Shown piece after piece: positions 51,789-60,247 of a stretch of 64,000 nucleotides of DNA (its first letter is position 1; the number at the start of each line of letters is the position of its first letter). The notes under the pieces are model-generated. The model was not told the origin of the DNA. It made no database searches and worked only from the letters and a program-made list of their open reading frames with translations. Origin of the DNA: an uncultured bacterium. Its GTDB lineage: Bacteria; Actinomycetota; Coriobacteriia; Coriobacteriales; Coriobacteriaceae. Made by a program: the position numbers and the translations under genes. The DNA lies in the NCBI GenBank assembly GCA_905215505.1, contig CAJMPU010000009.1, positions 1 through 64,000 on the forward strand, given 5' to 3'.

Positions 51789-52259
51789 CTAACCGATGAC
51801 CTTCGCGGCGTCAGTCTTCGCATCTGCCGGAATCATCTGAATGAACAGCTCATAGCCCTCGCCGAGCAGCTCCTTCACGTAGGCCTCGTTCTCGGGCGTA
51901 AGGAACACGCTCGTCGAGACCTGGCGGGCGTCCTCGCTAAAGGCAACATTGCCGAGGTTAATCTTCTTGACGCCCATCGCCTTGGCGACGGCACCGGCCT
52001 GCTGGATCGTCTCGCAAACCACGAAGAGCTTGTACTTATCGGTCACACCGCTCTGGAGCGCCTTGACGGCATCCTCGGTGTTTTTGACGACGACCTTGCA
52101 TCCTTCGGGCTTTGCAAGGGACAGGGCCTGCAGACGAAGCTTGTCATTGAGGACCGTGTCGCTCACTAACAGGATGCAGTCGGCACCCAGAGCCGAGGTC
52201 CAGCTAACGGCAACCTGGCCGTGCAGCAGTCGATAATCTACACGAATCATCTGAATCAT
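51789..52259 (-). CDS. PTS mannose-family subunit IIB (operon 1)
   Basis: Cytoplasmic phosphocarrier of 156 aa. The active-site His is at residue 13 in RVDYRLLHGQVAVSW. GVKKINLGNVAFSEDARQVS matches the family's second signature. It receives phosphate from the IIA encoded 17 bases upstream. GGAGCACATC precedes the ATG. Confidence 0.93.
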   Translation of the reverse strand: MIQMIRVDYRLLHGQVAVSWTSALGADCILLVSDTVLNDKLRLQALSLAKPEGCKVVVKNTEDAVKALQSGVTDKYKLFVVCETIQQAGAVAKAMGVKKINLGNVAFSEDARQVSTSVFLTPENEAYVKELLGEGYELFIQMIPADAKTDAAKVIG

Positions 52260-52276
52260 GATGTGCTCCCTAGCGA

Positions 52277-52693
52277 TTAAAACTCATCGAGTTCGGCCTG
52301 CCCCAGCAGGTCGTTGACGTACTTGACCTTGGTGTCGTCCGCCTCGACGATCTGGCGAATGGCCTCATCGATTGGGGTGGAGTCGGGCACGAACAGCAGC
52401 TGAATAAGGAGCGGCAGGTTCATATTGGTCACCAGGTGCGTGTTGGGACGCGTCTGGACGATCTTGGTGAGCTCGTTGTTGACGCTGCCGCCGAACAGGT
52501 CAGTGCACACGACAACCTCGTCGTTCGCAGCAAACCCATCGAGAACCGCTGCGGCCTCCTTGGTCAGGTCCTCGTTTCCATCGACATACATAGACAGCGC
52601 ATGGACGTTTTCGCGCTCACCGGAGAGCAGTCCAATGCTCTCGACGATTCCAGACGCAAAATGAGCATGGGATGCAACGATAAACTGCCTCAT
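52277..52693 (-). CDS. PTS mannose-family subunit IIA (operon 1)
   Basis: Phosphocarrier of 138 aa accepting phosphate from HPr. The active His is residue 9 in MRQFIVASHAHFASGIVES. VVCTDLFGGSVNNELTKIV matches the EIIA-Man fold. It is a separate gene, not fused to IIB as in E. coli ManX. GAAAGGGG precedes the ATG; the upstream frame extension overlaps a terminator and is rejected. Confidence 0.93.
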   Translation of the reverse strand: MRQFIVASHAHFASGIVESIGLLSGERENVHALSMYVDGNEDLTKEAAAVLDGFAANDEVVVCTDLFGGSVNNELTKIVQTRPNTHLVTNMNLPLLIQLLFVPDSTPIDEAIRQIVEADDTKVKYVNDLLGQAELDEF

Positions 52694-52723
52694 TCGATTC
52701 CCCTTTCTTGCGAATTTCGGCAT

Positions 52724-52752
52724 AAAAATGCCCGGACGCATGCGCCCGGGCA
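52724..52752 (-). terminator. Intercistronic terminator between deglycase and IIA genes
   Basis: On the minus strand TGCCCGG-GCGCATGCG-CCGGGCA forms a strong hairpin followed by TTTTTAT. It lies inside PTS operon 1, after the FrlB-like gene and before IIA, so it probably reduces downstream transcription and raises enzyme over transporter. Confidence 0.75.
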
Positions 52753-52787
52753 GGGTGCTTCTTAATCAGTAGCTTATTTGTCACCGA

Positions 52788-53849
52788 TTAGTAGTCGAAC
52801 TGGTGATAGTAACGACGATACTTGAGGTTGTGCTTGGTGACCGTCTCGTAGTAAGCGGCAAGGCGATCGGTAATCAGCGAGGAGAGGATCCACGGGGAGA
52901 CGATGACGCGGAACTCGTCGTCAAGGCCGGGGATCGCGAACTCGGCGGTGTCGATGATGTTGACGTCGGTGTCGCCGGTCACGCCGCGGGTCAGGAACGC
53001 GCGGACGCGCTCATCGAGCTTGCGGTTCTCGTCCTCGCCCATGAACAGGAAGACCGGGACGCCGGGCTCCACGAGCTCGAGGGTGCCGTGGAAGAAGTCG
53101 GCCGAGGTGATGTAGCGGGTGCGCTTCCACTGCATCTCCTCGAGGATGCACATCGAGAACAGGATCGTCTCGCCCCACAGGGCGCCCGAGCCGATGAACA
53201 TGGTGTAGGGGGCCAGGGCGTACTTCTTGGCGAGCTCCTCGGCGCGCGGCTCGAAGCGCTTGCGGATGTCGAGCATGTCCTTCCAGATGTCCTTGGTCTG
53301 CTCGATGAACAGGTCGAACTTGGGGAAGCAGCCGCGGCGGTTGAGCAGGCGCAGGCCGAAGCAGTCGGCGAGGTAGTAGCCCTTCTCGCAGCCGCCCGAA
53401 CCATGGTCAGAAGCCATGGCGACGCAGTTCTCGGCACCCACAGCCTGGCCGATGGGGCCCTCGGGCTTGGTCATGGCGTAGACGCGCACGCCCATGCCCT
53501 TCATCTTCTTGACGGCCTCGAGGACCTCGGGGGTGGTTCCGGACTCGGAGGCGGTGAGCACGACGGACTTCTCGGTCATGCGCTTGTGGCCCATGACGTT
53601 CCACTCGGCGGCGTGGATCAGGTAGACCTCGAGGTCGCGGTCGCCGAACTTGTTCATGAGGTACTCGAGCTGCATGAGCTCGTCCCAGGTGCCGCCGACG
53701 CCCATCAGGAACACGGCGTCGTAGCCCTCGTCGGCGACCTTGTCGGCGAGCGCGGTCATCTTCTTGCCGGTCTCGTAGACGTTCTTGCCGTCCTCGACGT
53801 AGCCCTCCTGGCTAAAGTGCATGATCTCGATCTTCTCGGTTTCCTTCAT
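52788..53849 (-). CDS. FrlB-like SIS-domain sugar isomerase/deglycase (operon 1)
   Basis: A 353-aa protein with two SIS domains. The C-terminal part ADFFHGTLELVEPGVPVFLF, then DENRKLDERVRAFL and the tail KYRRYYHQFDY matches FrlB, the fructoselysine-6-phosphate deglycase, where the comparable run is RHGPLEIVEPGVP. The reaction would release glucose-6-phosphate and the amine (lysine). TASESGTTPEVLEAVK is the first SIS phosphate loop. Most of the gene is an exact copy of 58079-58970. First gene of operon 1; AGAAAGGAAAAGCC precedes the ATG. Confidence 0.83.
   Translation of the reverse strand: MKETEKIEIMHFSQEGYVEDGKNVYETGKKMTALADKVADEGYDAVFLMGVGGTWDELMQLEYLMNKFGDRDLEVYLIHAAEWNVMGHKRMTEKSVVLTASESGTTPEVLEAVKKMKGMGVRVYAMTKPEGPIGQAVGAENCVAMASDHGSGGCEKGYYLADCFGLRLLNRRGCFPKFDLFIEQTKDIWKDMLDIRKRFEPRAEELAKKYALAPYTMFIGSGALWGETILFSMCILEEMQWKRTRYITSADFFHGTLELVEPGVPVFLFMGEDENRKLDERVRAFLTRGVTGDTDVNIIDTAEFAIPGLDDEFRVIVSPWILSSLITDRLAAYYETVTKHNLKYRRYYHQFDY
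52888..53779. repeat. 892-bp block duplicated at 58079-58970
   Basis: By reading, this block shows no difference from 58079-58970, and the translations in three frames are also the same. Identity stops sharply at both ends: outside the block the two genes differ at many positions. This pattern suggests recent gene conversion. Confidence 0.85.
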
Positions 53850-53897
53850 GGCTTTTCCTTTCTGTCCTGCACGCAACTCTATACATCGCGTTTATTT

Positions 53898-53977
53898 TCG
53901 ATACCAATTATAGACATACATCTAACGTGTTTTTAATACCACTTATCAATCTGTTCCAATCCTCGGTGAACGGTCGA
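53898..53977 (-). promoter_or_regulatory. Promoter and operator region of PTS operon 1
   Basis: On the minus strand GGTATTAAAAA (53930-53940) and TTGGTATCGAAAA (about 53896-53909) flank a TATAAT box at about 53908-53913. Farther upstream TCGACCGTTCACCGA (53963-53977) also appears before operon 2. The spacing of the GGTAT half-sites around the -10 box fits repression by a GntR regulator. Confidence 0.65.
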
Positions 53978-54019
53978 AATTCTCTGGTGAGTGGTATTAA
54001 ATTAGAATTGAATGTATAG

Positions 54020-55234
54020 CTAACACCTCTGGCGCCTCCCTTGTGTGACAAAGAACAGCGTTCCTACCAACGCAATAATGGTCGATGCCCCAAACAGTAC
54101 CGTCTGGACACCCAAAGCCTCCGCCAAAAACGGAGCCGCCAGCAGCGGCAGCACGCCGGCGCTCATCAGGCCAAAACGCACAAAGCCGGTAATGCGCCCC
54201 AGGTATTTGATGTCAGCGCGCTCCTGAATCAAGATCATCTGCAGCGGTTCCAGGAATCCCCAGGCCAGGCCGTTAATCGCCTGACCGATAATCGCGACCC
54301 CCAGCATATCGGTGCCCACGTACACCATGGACCCAATGCCCACGGCCATGAGCGCGCCGAGCAGCAATCGCAGGTTGACATGGCGGGCAGAAAGCTTGGT
54401 CAGGATGAACGCGCCCACCGAGGAAGTGAGGCCCACGACCGAGGACAGCCAGCCCAGCCAGACGATATCCACGTTGAGCACATCGCGATAGAACAACGAC
54501 TCCAGCGAATCGAACGCGCCAAACGCAAAGAAGCCCAGAAAGCCCGAGATAAAGATAAGGCGCAGGTCGTGGTCGCGAAACGTAAGTCGCGCGCCCTCGG
54601 CCATGCCGCCCAGAATGCCGCCCTTCGGCTTCTCCCCTTTTGCGGGAGCAACACACTCGTGACAGCCCAAGGAGAGCACGGCCGCCACACCCATCATGCC
54701 CGCCATGAGCAGATAGACCGATTGCGTGGCAAAACAGCTCACGATGGCACCACCGAGCAACGGGCCAGCGGTATAGGCGATATTGCTGTAGAACACCATG
54801 AGACCGTTCACGCGGGTACGGCCCTCGGTGGTCGACTCCAGGTATCCCGGAAACGCATGCGTGCAGGTGTTGATAAAGCCGCCCGCAAGCCCCAAGACGC
54901 ACGCGGCAAACACAAGCCCGGGGACAGACAACGGCGCCAACCCCACGCCAAGCGATAGCACCGCCGTAATCACGCACGTCACAAACGACGTCCGGCGCGG
55001 TCCAAAGCGGTCGATGACCGAGCCCGACACCATATTGCCCGCCGACGTCATAAGATTGCGCACGAGCGTAATGGCAGCAACCAAAAAGGCCGTGCCAGCC
55101 AGATCATACGTCGCCGCGCCGATAAGCCCTAAAAAGTACACCGCGTTGTTGGCGCACCATTGCAGGGACTCAATAAGAATCAGCCTGACTTCTGCCGGCG
55201 TCAGGCGCATTGCTTCGCGATCCTTCGCGAACAT
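54020..55234 (-). CDS. MFS transporter
   Basis: A 404-aa protein with about 12 membrane helices. The loop 2-3 motif is NMVSGSVIDRFGPRRTSFV, the MFS signature G-x-x-x-D-R-x-G-x-R-R. The central loop is short and basic. The start MFAKDREAMR has GAGGGAG before it; the long in-frame extension upstream crosses a terminator and is a shadow of the IID gene. It lies between the two PTS operons, after the operon 2 terminator. Substrate unknown; uptake or efflux of an Amadori-related amine would be a guess. Confidence 0.87.
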   Translation of the reverse strand: MFAKDREAMRLTPAEVRLILIESLQWCANNAVYFLGLIGAATYDLAGTAFLVAAITLVRNLMTSAGNMVSGSVIDRFGPRRTSFVTCVITAVLSLGVGLAPLSVPGLVFAACVLGLAGGFINTCTHAFPGYLESTTEGRTRVNGLMVFYSNIAYTAGPLLGGAIVSCFATQSVYLLMAGMMGVAAVLSLGCHECVAPAKGEKPKGGILGGMAEGARLTFRDHDLRLIFISGFLGFFAFGAFDSLESLFYRDVLNVDIVWLGWLSSVVGLTSSVGAFILTKLSARHVNLRLLLGALMAVGIGSMVYVGTDMLGVAIIGQAINGLAWGFLEPLQMILIQERADIKYLGRITGFVRFGLMSAGVLPLLAAPFLAEALGVQTVLFGASTIIALVGTLFFVTQGRRQRC

Positions 55235-55254
55235 ACGAACTCCCTCTATACAAG

Positions 55255-55293
55255 TAAGGGGATGGAGGGCATAGGCCCGCTCCATCCCCTTAC
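55255..55293 (-). terminator. Terminator of PTS operon 2
   Basis: TAAGGGGATGGAG pairs with CTCCATCCCCTTA around GGCATAGGCCCG, 34 bases beyond the IID stop codon. The MFS start codon lies just past it on the minus strand, with its ribosome site next to the hairpin. Confidence 0.8.
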
Positions 55294-55326
55294 CAGGTTG
55301 CAATGACAGTCTATGCAGCCGGGCCC

Positions 55327-56151
55327 TTACGCCAGCACGCCGAAGAACGCGCCGACGATGCCCACGGCCATGGTGGCCACGATCAGCACCATGGGGTTGA
55401 TCTTCTTGGACAGCAGCCAGTAGTACAGCCAGAAGGCGATCATGCCGAGCATGCCGGGCATGATGCCGTCCAGGATGTCCTGGAGGGTCTGGGCGTCGTC
55501 GCCCGAGCCGATGGCCACCGGGATGCTGGCCCAGAACATGTCCTTGCACATGGCGCCCACGACCATGACGCCCACGATGCCCACGCAGGTCATGATCTTC
55601 TGCATGAGGCCGGTCCTCTGGGCCTCGTCCAGGAAGCCCACGCCCAGCTCGTAGCCCTTGACGGCGCCCCAGATGCGCAGCGCGAAGCCGGGGACGTTGT
55701 AGATGAGCAGGAAGGCGATGGGGCCGAAGGGGTTGCCGGCCTGGCACAGGCTGATGCCCACGGCGGCGGCGACCACGCGCAGCGTCGACAGGAAGATGGA
55801 GTCGCCGATGCCGGACAGCGGGCCCATGAGGGCGGCCTTGACGTCGTTGACGCTCTCGGGCTCGATCTCGCCGCGGGCGACCTTCTCCTCCATGGCCATC
55901 GCGATGCCGCCGACGAACGGGGCGAACTGGACGGTGATGTTGAAGAACGCGCAGTGGCGGTGCAGGGCCTCGGCGTAATCGTCGGGGCGGCCGGCGTAGA
56001 TCTTCTTGAGCATGTTGGCGACCATCAGGCAGAAGGCGATGTTCATCTGCTTGTAGTAGGTCCAGGAGAACTCCATGCCCAGGGCGCCGACGTTGACGGC
56101 GCTCTTGACGAGGTCGGAGCGCGTGATCTTGTTCTCGGGACTAGAAGTCAT
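55327..56151 (-). CDS. PTS mannose-family subunit IID (operon 2)
   Basis: Membrane subunit of 274 aa. KAALMGPLSGIGDSIFLSTLRV is the IID signature, and the start contains KSAVNVGALGMEFSWTYYKQM. ATG at 56151 is chosen, overlapping the IIC end by 11 bases as in operon 1; an ATG three codons earlier is too close to its ribosome site. Codon use is extreme (almost all third positions G or C), unlike IID of operon 1. Confidence 0.93.
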   Translation of the reverse strand: MTSSPENKITRSDLVKSAVNVGALGMEFSWTYYKQMNIAFCLMVANMLKKIYAGRPDDYAEALHRHCAFFNITVQFAPFVGGIAMAMEEKVARGEIEPESVNDVKAALMGPLSGIGDSIFLSTLRVVAAAVGISLCQAGNPFGPIAFLLIYNVPGFALRIWGAVKGYELGVGFLDEAQRTGLMQKIMTCVGIVGVMVVGAMCKDMFWASIPVAIGSGDDAQTLQDILDGIMPGMLGMIAFWLYYWLLSKKINPMVLIVATMAVGIVGAFFGVLA

Positions 56152-56914
56152 CGTCCTCATCCCCTTCCGCGGAGAGCTGGGGCTGGGCTCCGCCCAGGCC
56201 GAGCAGGTCGAACTTGTCGATGCCGATGATGATGGCGATCAGGGCGACGCCCAGGACGGGCACGTTGGCGTAGGAGCACAGCAGGAAGCCCAGGAAGTAG
56301 AAGGGCACGAGCTGCTTGGTGAGCACCAGGCGGCCGAGCATGGCGAAGCCCATGGCAGGCAGGATGTTGGCGGCAACGCCAAAGCCAGCAAGGACAAAGG
56401 GCGGGATGAAGTCGAGCATGCCCTGGATGGCGTCAGCACCCAGATAGAACGACAGCGAGCACAGCAGGAACGCCATGACGATACCGGTCAAACCGATCAG
56501 GAAGTGCATCGCATAGACACCCTTAAGGTTGCCCTGGCCGGAGAAGACATCAGCGCGGTCAACCAGGATCGGCAGGGCGGCGTTGAGGATGTTCTTGATG
56601 GCAAGGCACAGCGTGGCGATGGGCATGGCAAGCGCGATGGCTGCCTCGGTGCTCTGGCCCAGCTGGATAGCGAAGGCGCAGGCGAGCACGCCGCCGATCG
56701 TCTCATCAGGCGGCACGTAGGCGCCGATGGAGATCGAGCCCATGAACAGCAGCTCCAGGCTGGCGCCGATCGCGAGGCCGGACTGCAGGTCCCCCAGCAC
56801 CAGGCCCACGAGCGGGCACAGGACGATGGGGCGGAACGCATAGAGCGTACCGAGCTGGAAGTCGAACTTACCAAATGCGGCGATAAGTCCGATGAGGATT
56901 GCTTGGGTAAGCAT
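56141..56914 (-). CDS. PTS mannose-family subunit IIC (operon 2)
   Basis: Polytopic channel subunit of 257 aa with FRPIVLCPLVGLVLGDLQSG and ISIGAYVPPDETIGGVLACA, the family motifs in the same positions as the IIC of operon 1. It ends in an acidic tail (EGDEDDDF). The C-terminal third shares the extreme GC3 codon bias of IID while the N-terminal part does not. Confidence 0.93.
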   Translation of the reverse strand: MLTQAILIGLIAAFGKFDFQLGTLYAFRPIVLCPLVGLVLGDLQSGLAIGASLELLFMGSISIGAYVPPDETIGGVLACAFAIQLGQSTEAAIALAMPIATLCLAIKNILNAALPILVDRADVFSGQGNLKGVYAMHFLIGLTGIVMAFLLCSLSFYLGADAIQGMLDFIPPFVLAGFGVAANILPAMGFAMLGRLVLTKQLVPFYFLGFLLCSYANVPVLGVALIAIIIGIDKFDLLGLGGAQPQLSAEGDEDDDF

Positions 56915-56972
56915 ATATCCCCCTTTCCTAATAGGAAACTACGAAGAGCTCAGACTCTTCGAAATTGAACGC

Positions 56973-57455
56973 CTAGAGCACGCTGGCGCAGTCAACCTTG
57001 GGGTCATCGGCCAGGGGTCGAATCTCGACCTCAACGCCACGATCCAGCATCTCGCGCACATCGGCTTCCTCGGCCGCGGTCAGGAAGATCTGACGAGAGA
57101 CCTGACGCGCATCGGGACGCTTCTCGTCCTTGGGCTTGGTGTTGCCCAGGTTGACCGACTTGATCTGCGGGCAGCCCTCAACGAGCTGCTTTGCCTCAGC
57201 AATAGTGGCGACACAGATGATCATCTTGTACTTGTCGGTCACGCCCGAGTTGATAGCTTCGATTGCATGCTCCATATCTTTGATGACGAGCTTGCAGCCG
57301 GCAGGCTTGCCCATCTTGAGCGTCGTCTTCCACACCGGGTCGTTAGCGACCTTATCGCCCACGCAGAAGATGCAGTTGGAGCCAAGGCCCTGAACCCAGG
57401 AAACTGCGACCTGGCCATGAAGCAGGCGATGGTCAACGCGAAGTAGCTGAATCAT
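56973..57455 (-). CDS. PTS mannose-family subunit IIB (operon 2)
   Basis: Phosphocarrier of 160 aa. The active His is residue 13 in RVDHRLLHGQVAVSWVQG. IKSVNLGNTKPKDEKRPDARQ is the second signature, with a short insert relative to operon 1. GGGGGGTCACATT precedes the ATG, and the longer frame is rejected on that ground. The gap to IIC is 58 bases. Confidence 0.93.
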   Translation of the reverse strand: MIQLLRVDHRLLHGQVAVSWVQGLGSNCIFCVGDKVANDPVWKTTLKMGKPAGCKLVIKDMEHAIEAINSGVTDKYKMIICVATIAEAKQLVEGCPQIKSVNLGNTKPKDEKRPDARQVSRQIFLTAAEEADVREMLDRGVEVEIRPLADDPKVDCASVL

Positions 57456-57512
57456 AATGTGACCCCCCAAAGGTCTTGTGCCGTCTTACGGCGTGTCAGT
57501 AGGTGCTGCGGA

Positions 57513-57932
57513 TTAGAACTCTTCTTCCTCGTCGTCATCGACCAAAAGATCGTTGACAAACTTCACGCGCGTATCGTCCGCAGCGACGATGGCGCGAATC
57601 GTCTCCTCAACCGGCGCCGACTCGTCAGAAAACAGCAACTGGATGAGGAGAGGAAGGTTCATGTTGGTAACGAGGTACGTGCGGGGACGCGTCTGGACGA
57701 TCTTGGTGAACTCGTTGTTGACGCTGCCGCCAAAGAGGTCGGTGCAGACAACGACATCATCGTCGGCAGACATGCCTGCCAGCAGTTTTTGGGCCTCCTC
57801 GGCCACGTCCATGCGGCCATCGACGAACATCGAAAGATCGTGGACGTTGTCGCGAGCGCCCGAGAGCAGCTCGACGCTCTCCTTGATGCCGGTAGCGAAG
57901 TGCGCATGGCTGGCGATGATGTACTGTCTCAT
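57513..57932 (-). CDS. PTS mannose-family subunit IIA (operon 2)
   Basis: Phosphocarrier of 139 aa with the active His at residue 9 in MRQYIIASHAHFATGIKES and VVCTDLFGGSVNNEFTKIV. It resembles the operon 1 IIA closely but with clear differences throughout, in contrast to the adjacent FrlB-like genes. The C-terminus is acidic (DDDEEEEF). Confidence 0.93.
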   Translation of the reverse strand: MRQYIIASHAHFATGIKESVELLSGARDNVHDLSMFVDGRMDVAEEAQKLLAGMSADDDVVVCTDLFGGSVNNEFTKIVQTRPRTYLVTNMNLPLLIQLLFSDESAPVEETIRAIVAADDTRVKFVNDLLVDDDEEEEF

Positions 57933-57978
57933 TCTGTGTTCCTCTCAATAGCCCGGCACGTTCCCGCACCCGTTTTCT

Positions 57979-59040
57979 TTAGTAGTCGAACTGGTGATAG
58001 TAGCGACGATACTTGAGGTTGTGCTTGGTGACCGTCTCGTAGTAGCGAGCCAGGCGGTCGGTCACGAGCACCGTCAGAATCCACGGGGAGACGATGACGC
58101 GGAACTCGTCGTCAAGGCCGGGGATCGCGAACTCGGCGGTGTCGATGATGTTGACGTCGGTGTCGCCGGTCACGCCGCGGGTCAGGAACGCGCGGACGCG
58201 CTCATCGAGCTTGCGGTTCTCGTCCTCGCCCATGAACAGGAAGACCGGGACGCCGGGCTCCACGAGCTCGAGGGTGCCGTGGAAGAAGTCGGCCGAGGTG
58301 ATGTAGCGGGTGCGCTTCCACTGCATCTCCTCGAGGATGCACATCGAGAACAGGATCGTCTCGCCCCACAGGGCGCCCGAGCCGATGAACATGGTGTAGG
58401 GGGCCAGGGCGTACTTCTTGGCGAGCTCCTCGGCGCGCGGCTCGAAGCGCTTGCGGATGTCGAGCATGTCCTTCCAGATGTCCTTGGTCTGCTCGATGAA
58501 CAGGTCGAACTTGGGGAAGCAGCCGCGGCGGTTGAGCAGGCGCAGGCCGAAGCAGTCGGCGAGGTAGTAGCCCTTCTCGCAGCCGCCCGAACCATGGTCA
58601 GAAGCCATGGCGACGCAGTTCTCGGCACCCACAGCCTGGCCGATGGGGCCCTCGGGCTTGGTCATGGCGTAGACGCGCACGCCCATGCCCTTCATCTTCT
58701 TGACGGCCTCGAGGACCTCGGGGGTGGTTCCGGACTCGGAGGCGGTGAGCACGACGGACTTCTCGGTCATGCGCTTGTGGCCCATGACGTTCCACTCGGC
58801 GGCGTGGATCAGGTAGACCTCGAGGTCGCGGTCGCCGAACTTGTTCATGAGGTACTCGAGCTGCATGAGCTCGTCCCAGGTGCCGCCGACGCCCATCAGG
58901 AACACGGCGTCGTAGCCCTCGTCGGCGACCTTGTCGGCGAGCGCGGTCATCTTCTTGCCGGTCTCGTAGAGCGCCTTGCCGTCCTCGAGATAGCCCTCCT
59001 GGTCGAAATGCATGATCTCGATCTTCTCGGTTTCCTTCAT
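57979..59040 (-). CDS. FrlB-like SIS-domain sugar isomerase/deglycase (operon 2)
   Basis: Second copy of the 353-aa FrlB-like enzyme, identical to the first except near the two ends: MHFDQEGYLEDGKALYETG at the start and SPWILTVLVTDRLARYYETV near the C-terminus. The HGTLELVEPGVP motif and the tail YRRYYHQFDY are shared. It probably cleaves a phosphorylated Amadori compound imported by this PTS. It follows the other SIS gene by 60 bases. Confidence 0.83.
   Translation of the reverse strand: MKETEKIEIMHFDQEGYLEDGKALYETGKKMTALADKVADEGYDAVFLMGVGGTWDELMQLEYLMNKFGDRDLEVYLIHAAEWNVMGHKRMTEKSVVLTASESGTTPEVLEAVKKMKGMGVRVYAMTKPEGPIGQAVGAENCVAMASDHGSGGCEKGYYLADCFGLRLLNRRGCFPKFDLFIEQTKDIWKDMLDIRKRFEPRAEELAKKYALAPYTMFIGSGALWGETILFSMCILEEMQWKRTRYITSADFFHGTLELVEPGVPVFLFMGEDENRKLDERVRAFLTRGVTGDTDVNIIDTAEFAIPGLDDEFRVIVSPWILTVLVTDRLARYYETVTKHNLKYRRYYHQFDY
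58079..58970. repeat. 892-bp block duplicated at 52888-53779
   Basis: Second copy of the block, 5191 bases away and in the same orientation. The flanks are homologous but diverged. Recombination between the copies would delete operon 2's PTS genes and the MFS gene. Confidence 0.85.
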
Positions 59041-59100
59041 TTGTCTCTCCTTTCTGGGGTTGTTTCCACATCCCCCATGCCAACGGGCATCAAAACCCGC

Positions 59101-60216
59101 TTACATTCCGTAACACTCGGCCGCTTTGGCCTTAAGCGCATTGACTGACTCTTCGTAGCCCTCTGCCTTGACCTCCATTTGCTTGGAGACGGCATCAAGA
59201 TACGGGTGCACGTCCCATGACTTCAGACGCTCGGCTATCATGGCCGCAATCGTCTGGAAGAACACAAGATTGGGAATTGCGCTGAGCAGCGGAGCCACCT
59301 GAGGCACCGCAACCTCGTGAGCCCTACCCTTGGGATGGGCCGTGAGCAGCACCGTTTTTGTCGTAACGTTCGATAGCGCATCAGCGATATTCGCAAGACG
59401 CTCCGACCCCTGCGGATCGTCGACGATAAACACCAGATAGCCCGGAACGATCTGCATCTCGGGACCGTGGACGAACTCCTCGCCTTCGTGATGCATGGCA
59501 GGAATCTTGATGGTCTCGCTCAGCTTGAGGGCCGCCTCTTCGGCAACGCCATAGTTGGGGCCGTTGCCGACGACCATGGCGGGCGTGTGCTCAGAAAGCT
59601 CGAGCATGTGGTCTTGGACATATGCCTCGGCGGTCTTGCACATCACGGCATTGGCCTGGATGGCCTCGCGCAGGTCGTCAAGACGCTGGGCAACGCCCTT
59701 GGCGTCAATCGTTCCGCGCGCCTGACCGCCGTAAATACCAAAGAGCACCAGGTACTCAACGAGCACCTCGACGCCCAGAGTCACAAAGTCCACCGACTCG
59801 ACGCCCACACCATAGTCAAGAACGATGTCAGTGTGCTCCTTGATGGGTGCCTCGACGTTCGCCGTGAGCGCAACTGCAGCCATATCGTGTGCGCGCATGT
59901 AATCGAGCGCCGCAATCGTATTGGTCGAATAGCCACTCTGCGAGACGGCGATGTTGAGCGCATGCTGCGGATAGGTGTGTTCAAAATCGACGAAGGCCTC
60001 GGGCGTCACAACGGACACCTGCATCTGCAGCGCATCTTGCAGGTAATCGCGGGTGCAATCGGCGGCATGGCGCGACGAACCCGAAGCAACGACGCGCAGT
60101 GCGTCAAAAGAACCGGACTGGAAAATATCAACGAGCTGCGCTACCAGCTCAGACGAACGCTCGAGGTTCTCCCCCATACGCACATGGGCAAGCTGAACGT
60201 AATCGAGCATCTTCAT
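59101..60216 (-). CDS. SIS-domain protein, GlmS-like deglycase or isomerase
   Basis: First gene of operon 2, 371 aa with two SIS domains. ALRVVASGSSRHAADCTRDYL and IAVSQSGYSTNTIAALDYM are sugar-phosphate loops of the GlmS C-terminal type; HHEGEEFVHGPEMQIVPGYL carries the catalytic-type E-E-F-x-HGP. No glutaminase domain is present. In the glucoselysine/fructoselysine gfr operon of Salmonella two different SIS deglycases sit beside a mannose-class PTS, so this may be the GfrE-like partner. Inference from context. Confidence 0.8.
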   Translation of the reverse strand: MKMLDYVQLAHVRMGENLERSSELVAQLVDIFQSGSFDALRVVASGSSRHAADCTRDYLQDALQMQVSVVTPEAFVDFEHTYPQHALNIAVSQSGYSTNTIAALDYMRAHDMAAVALTANVEAPIKEHTDIVLDYGVGVESVDFVTLGVEVLVEYLVLFGIYGGQARGTIDAKGVAQRLDDLREAIQANAVMCKTAEAYVQDHMLELSEHTPAMVVGNGPNYGVAEEAALKLSETIKIPAMHHEGEEFVHGPEMQIVPGYLVFIVDDPQGSERLANIADALSNVTTKTVLLTAHPKGRAHEVAVPQVAPLLSAIPNLVFFQTIAAMIAERLKSWDVHPYLDAVSKQMEVKAEGYEESVNALKAKAAECYGM

Positions 60217-60247
60217 CGTCTCACCTCGTTACAAATCATTAGTATTT

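Noticed and set aside
55235..55747. N-terminal extension of the MFS gene
   Set aside because: Arg/His-rich low-complexity translation that reads through a terminator and the antisense frame of IID.
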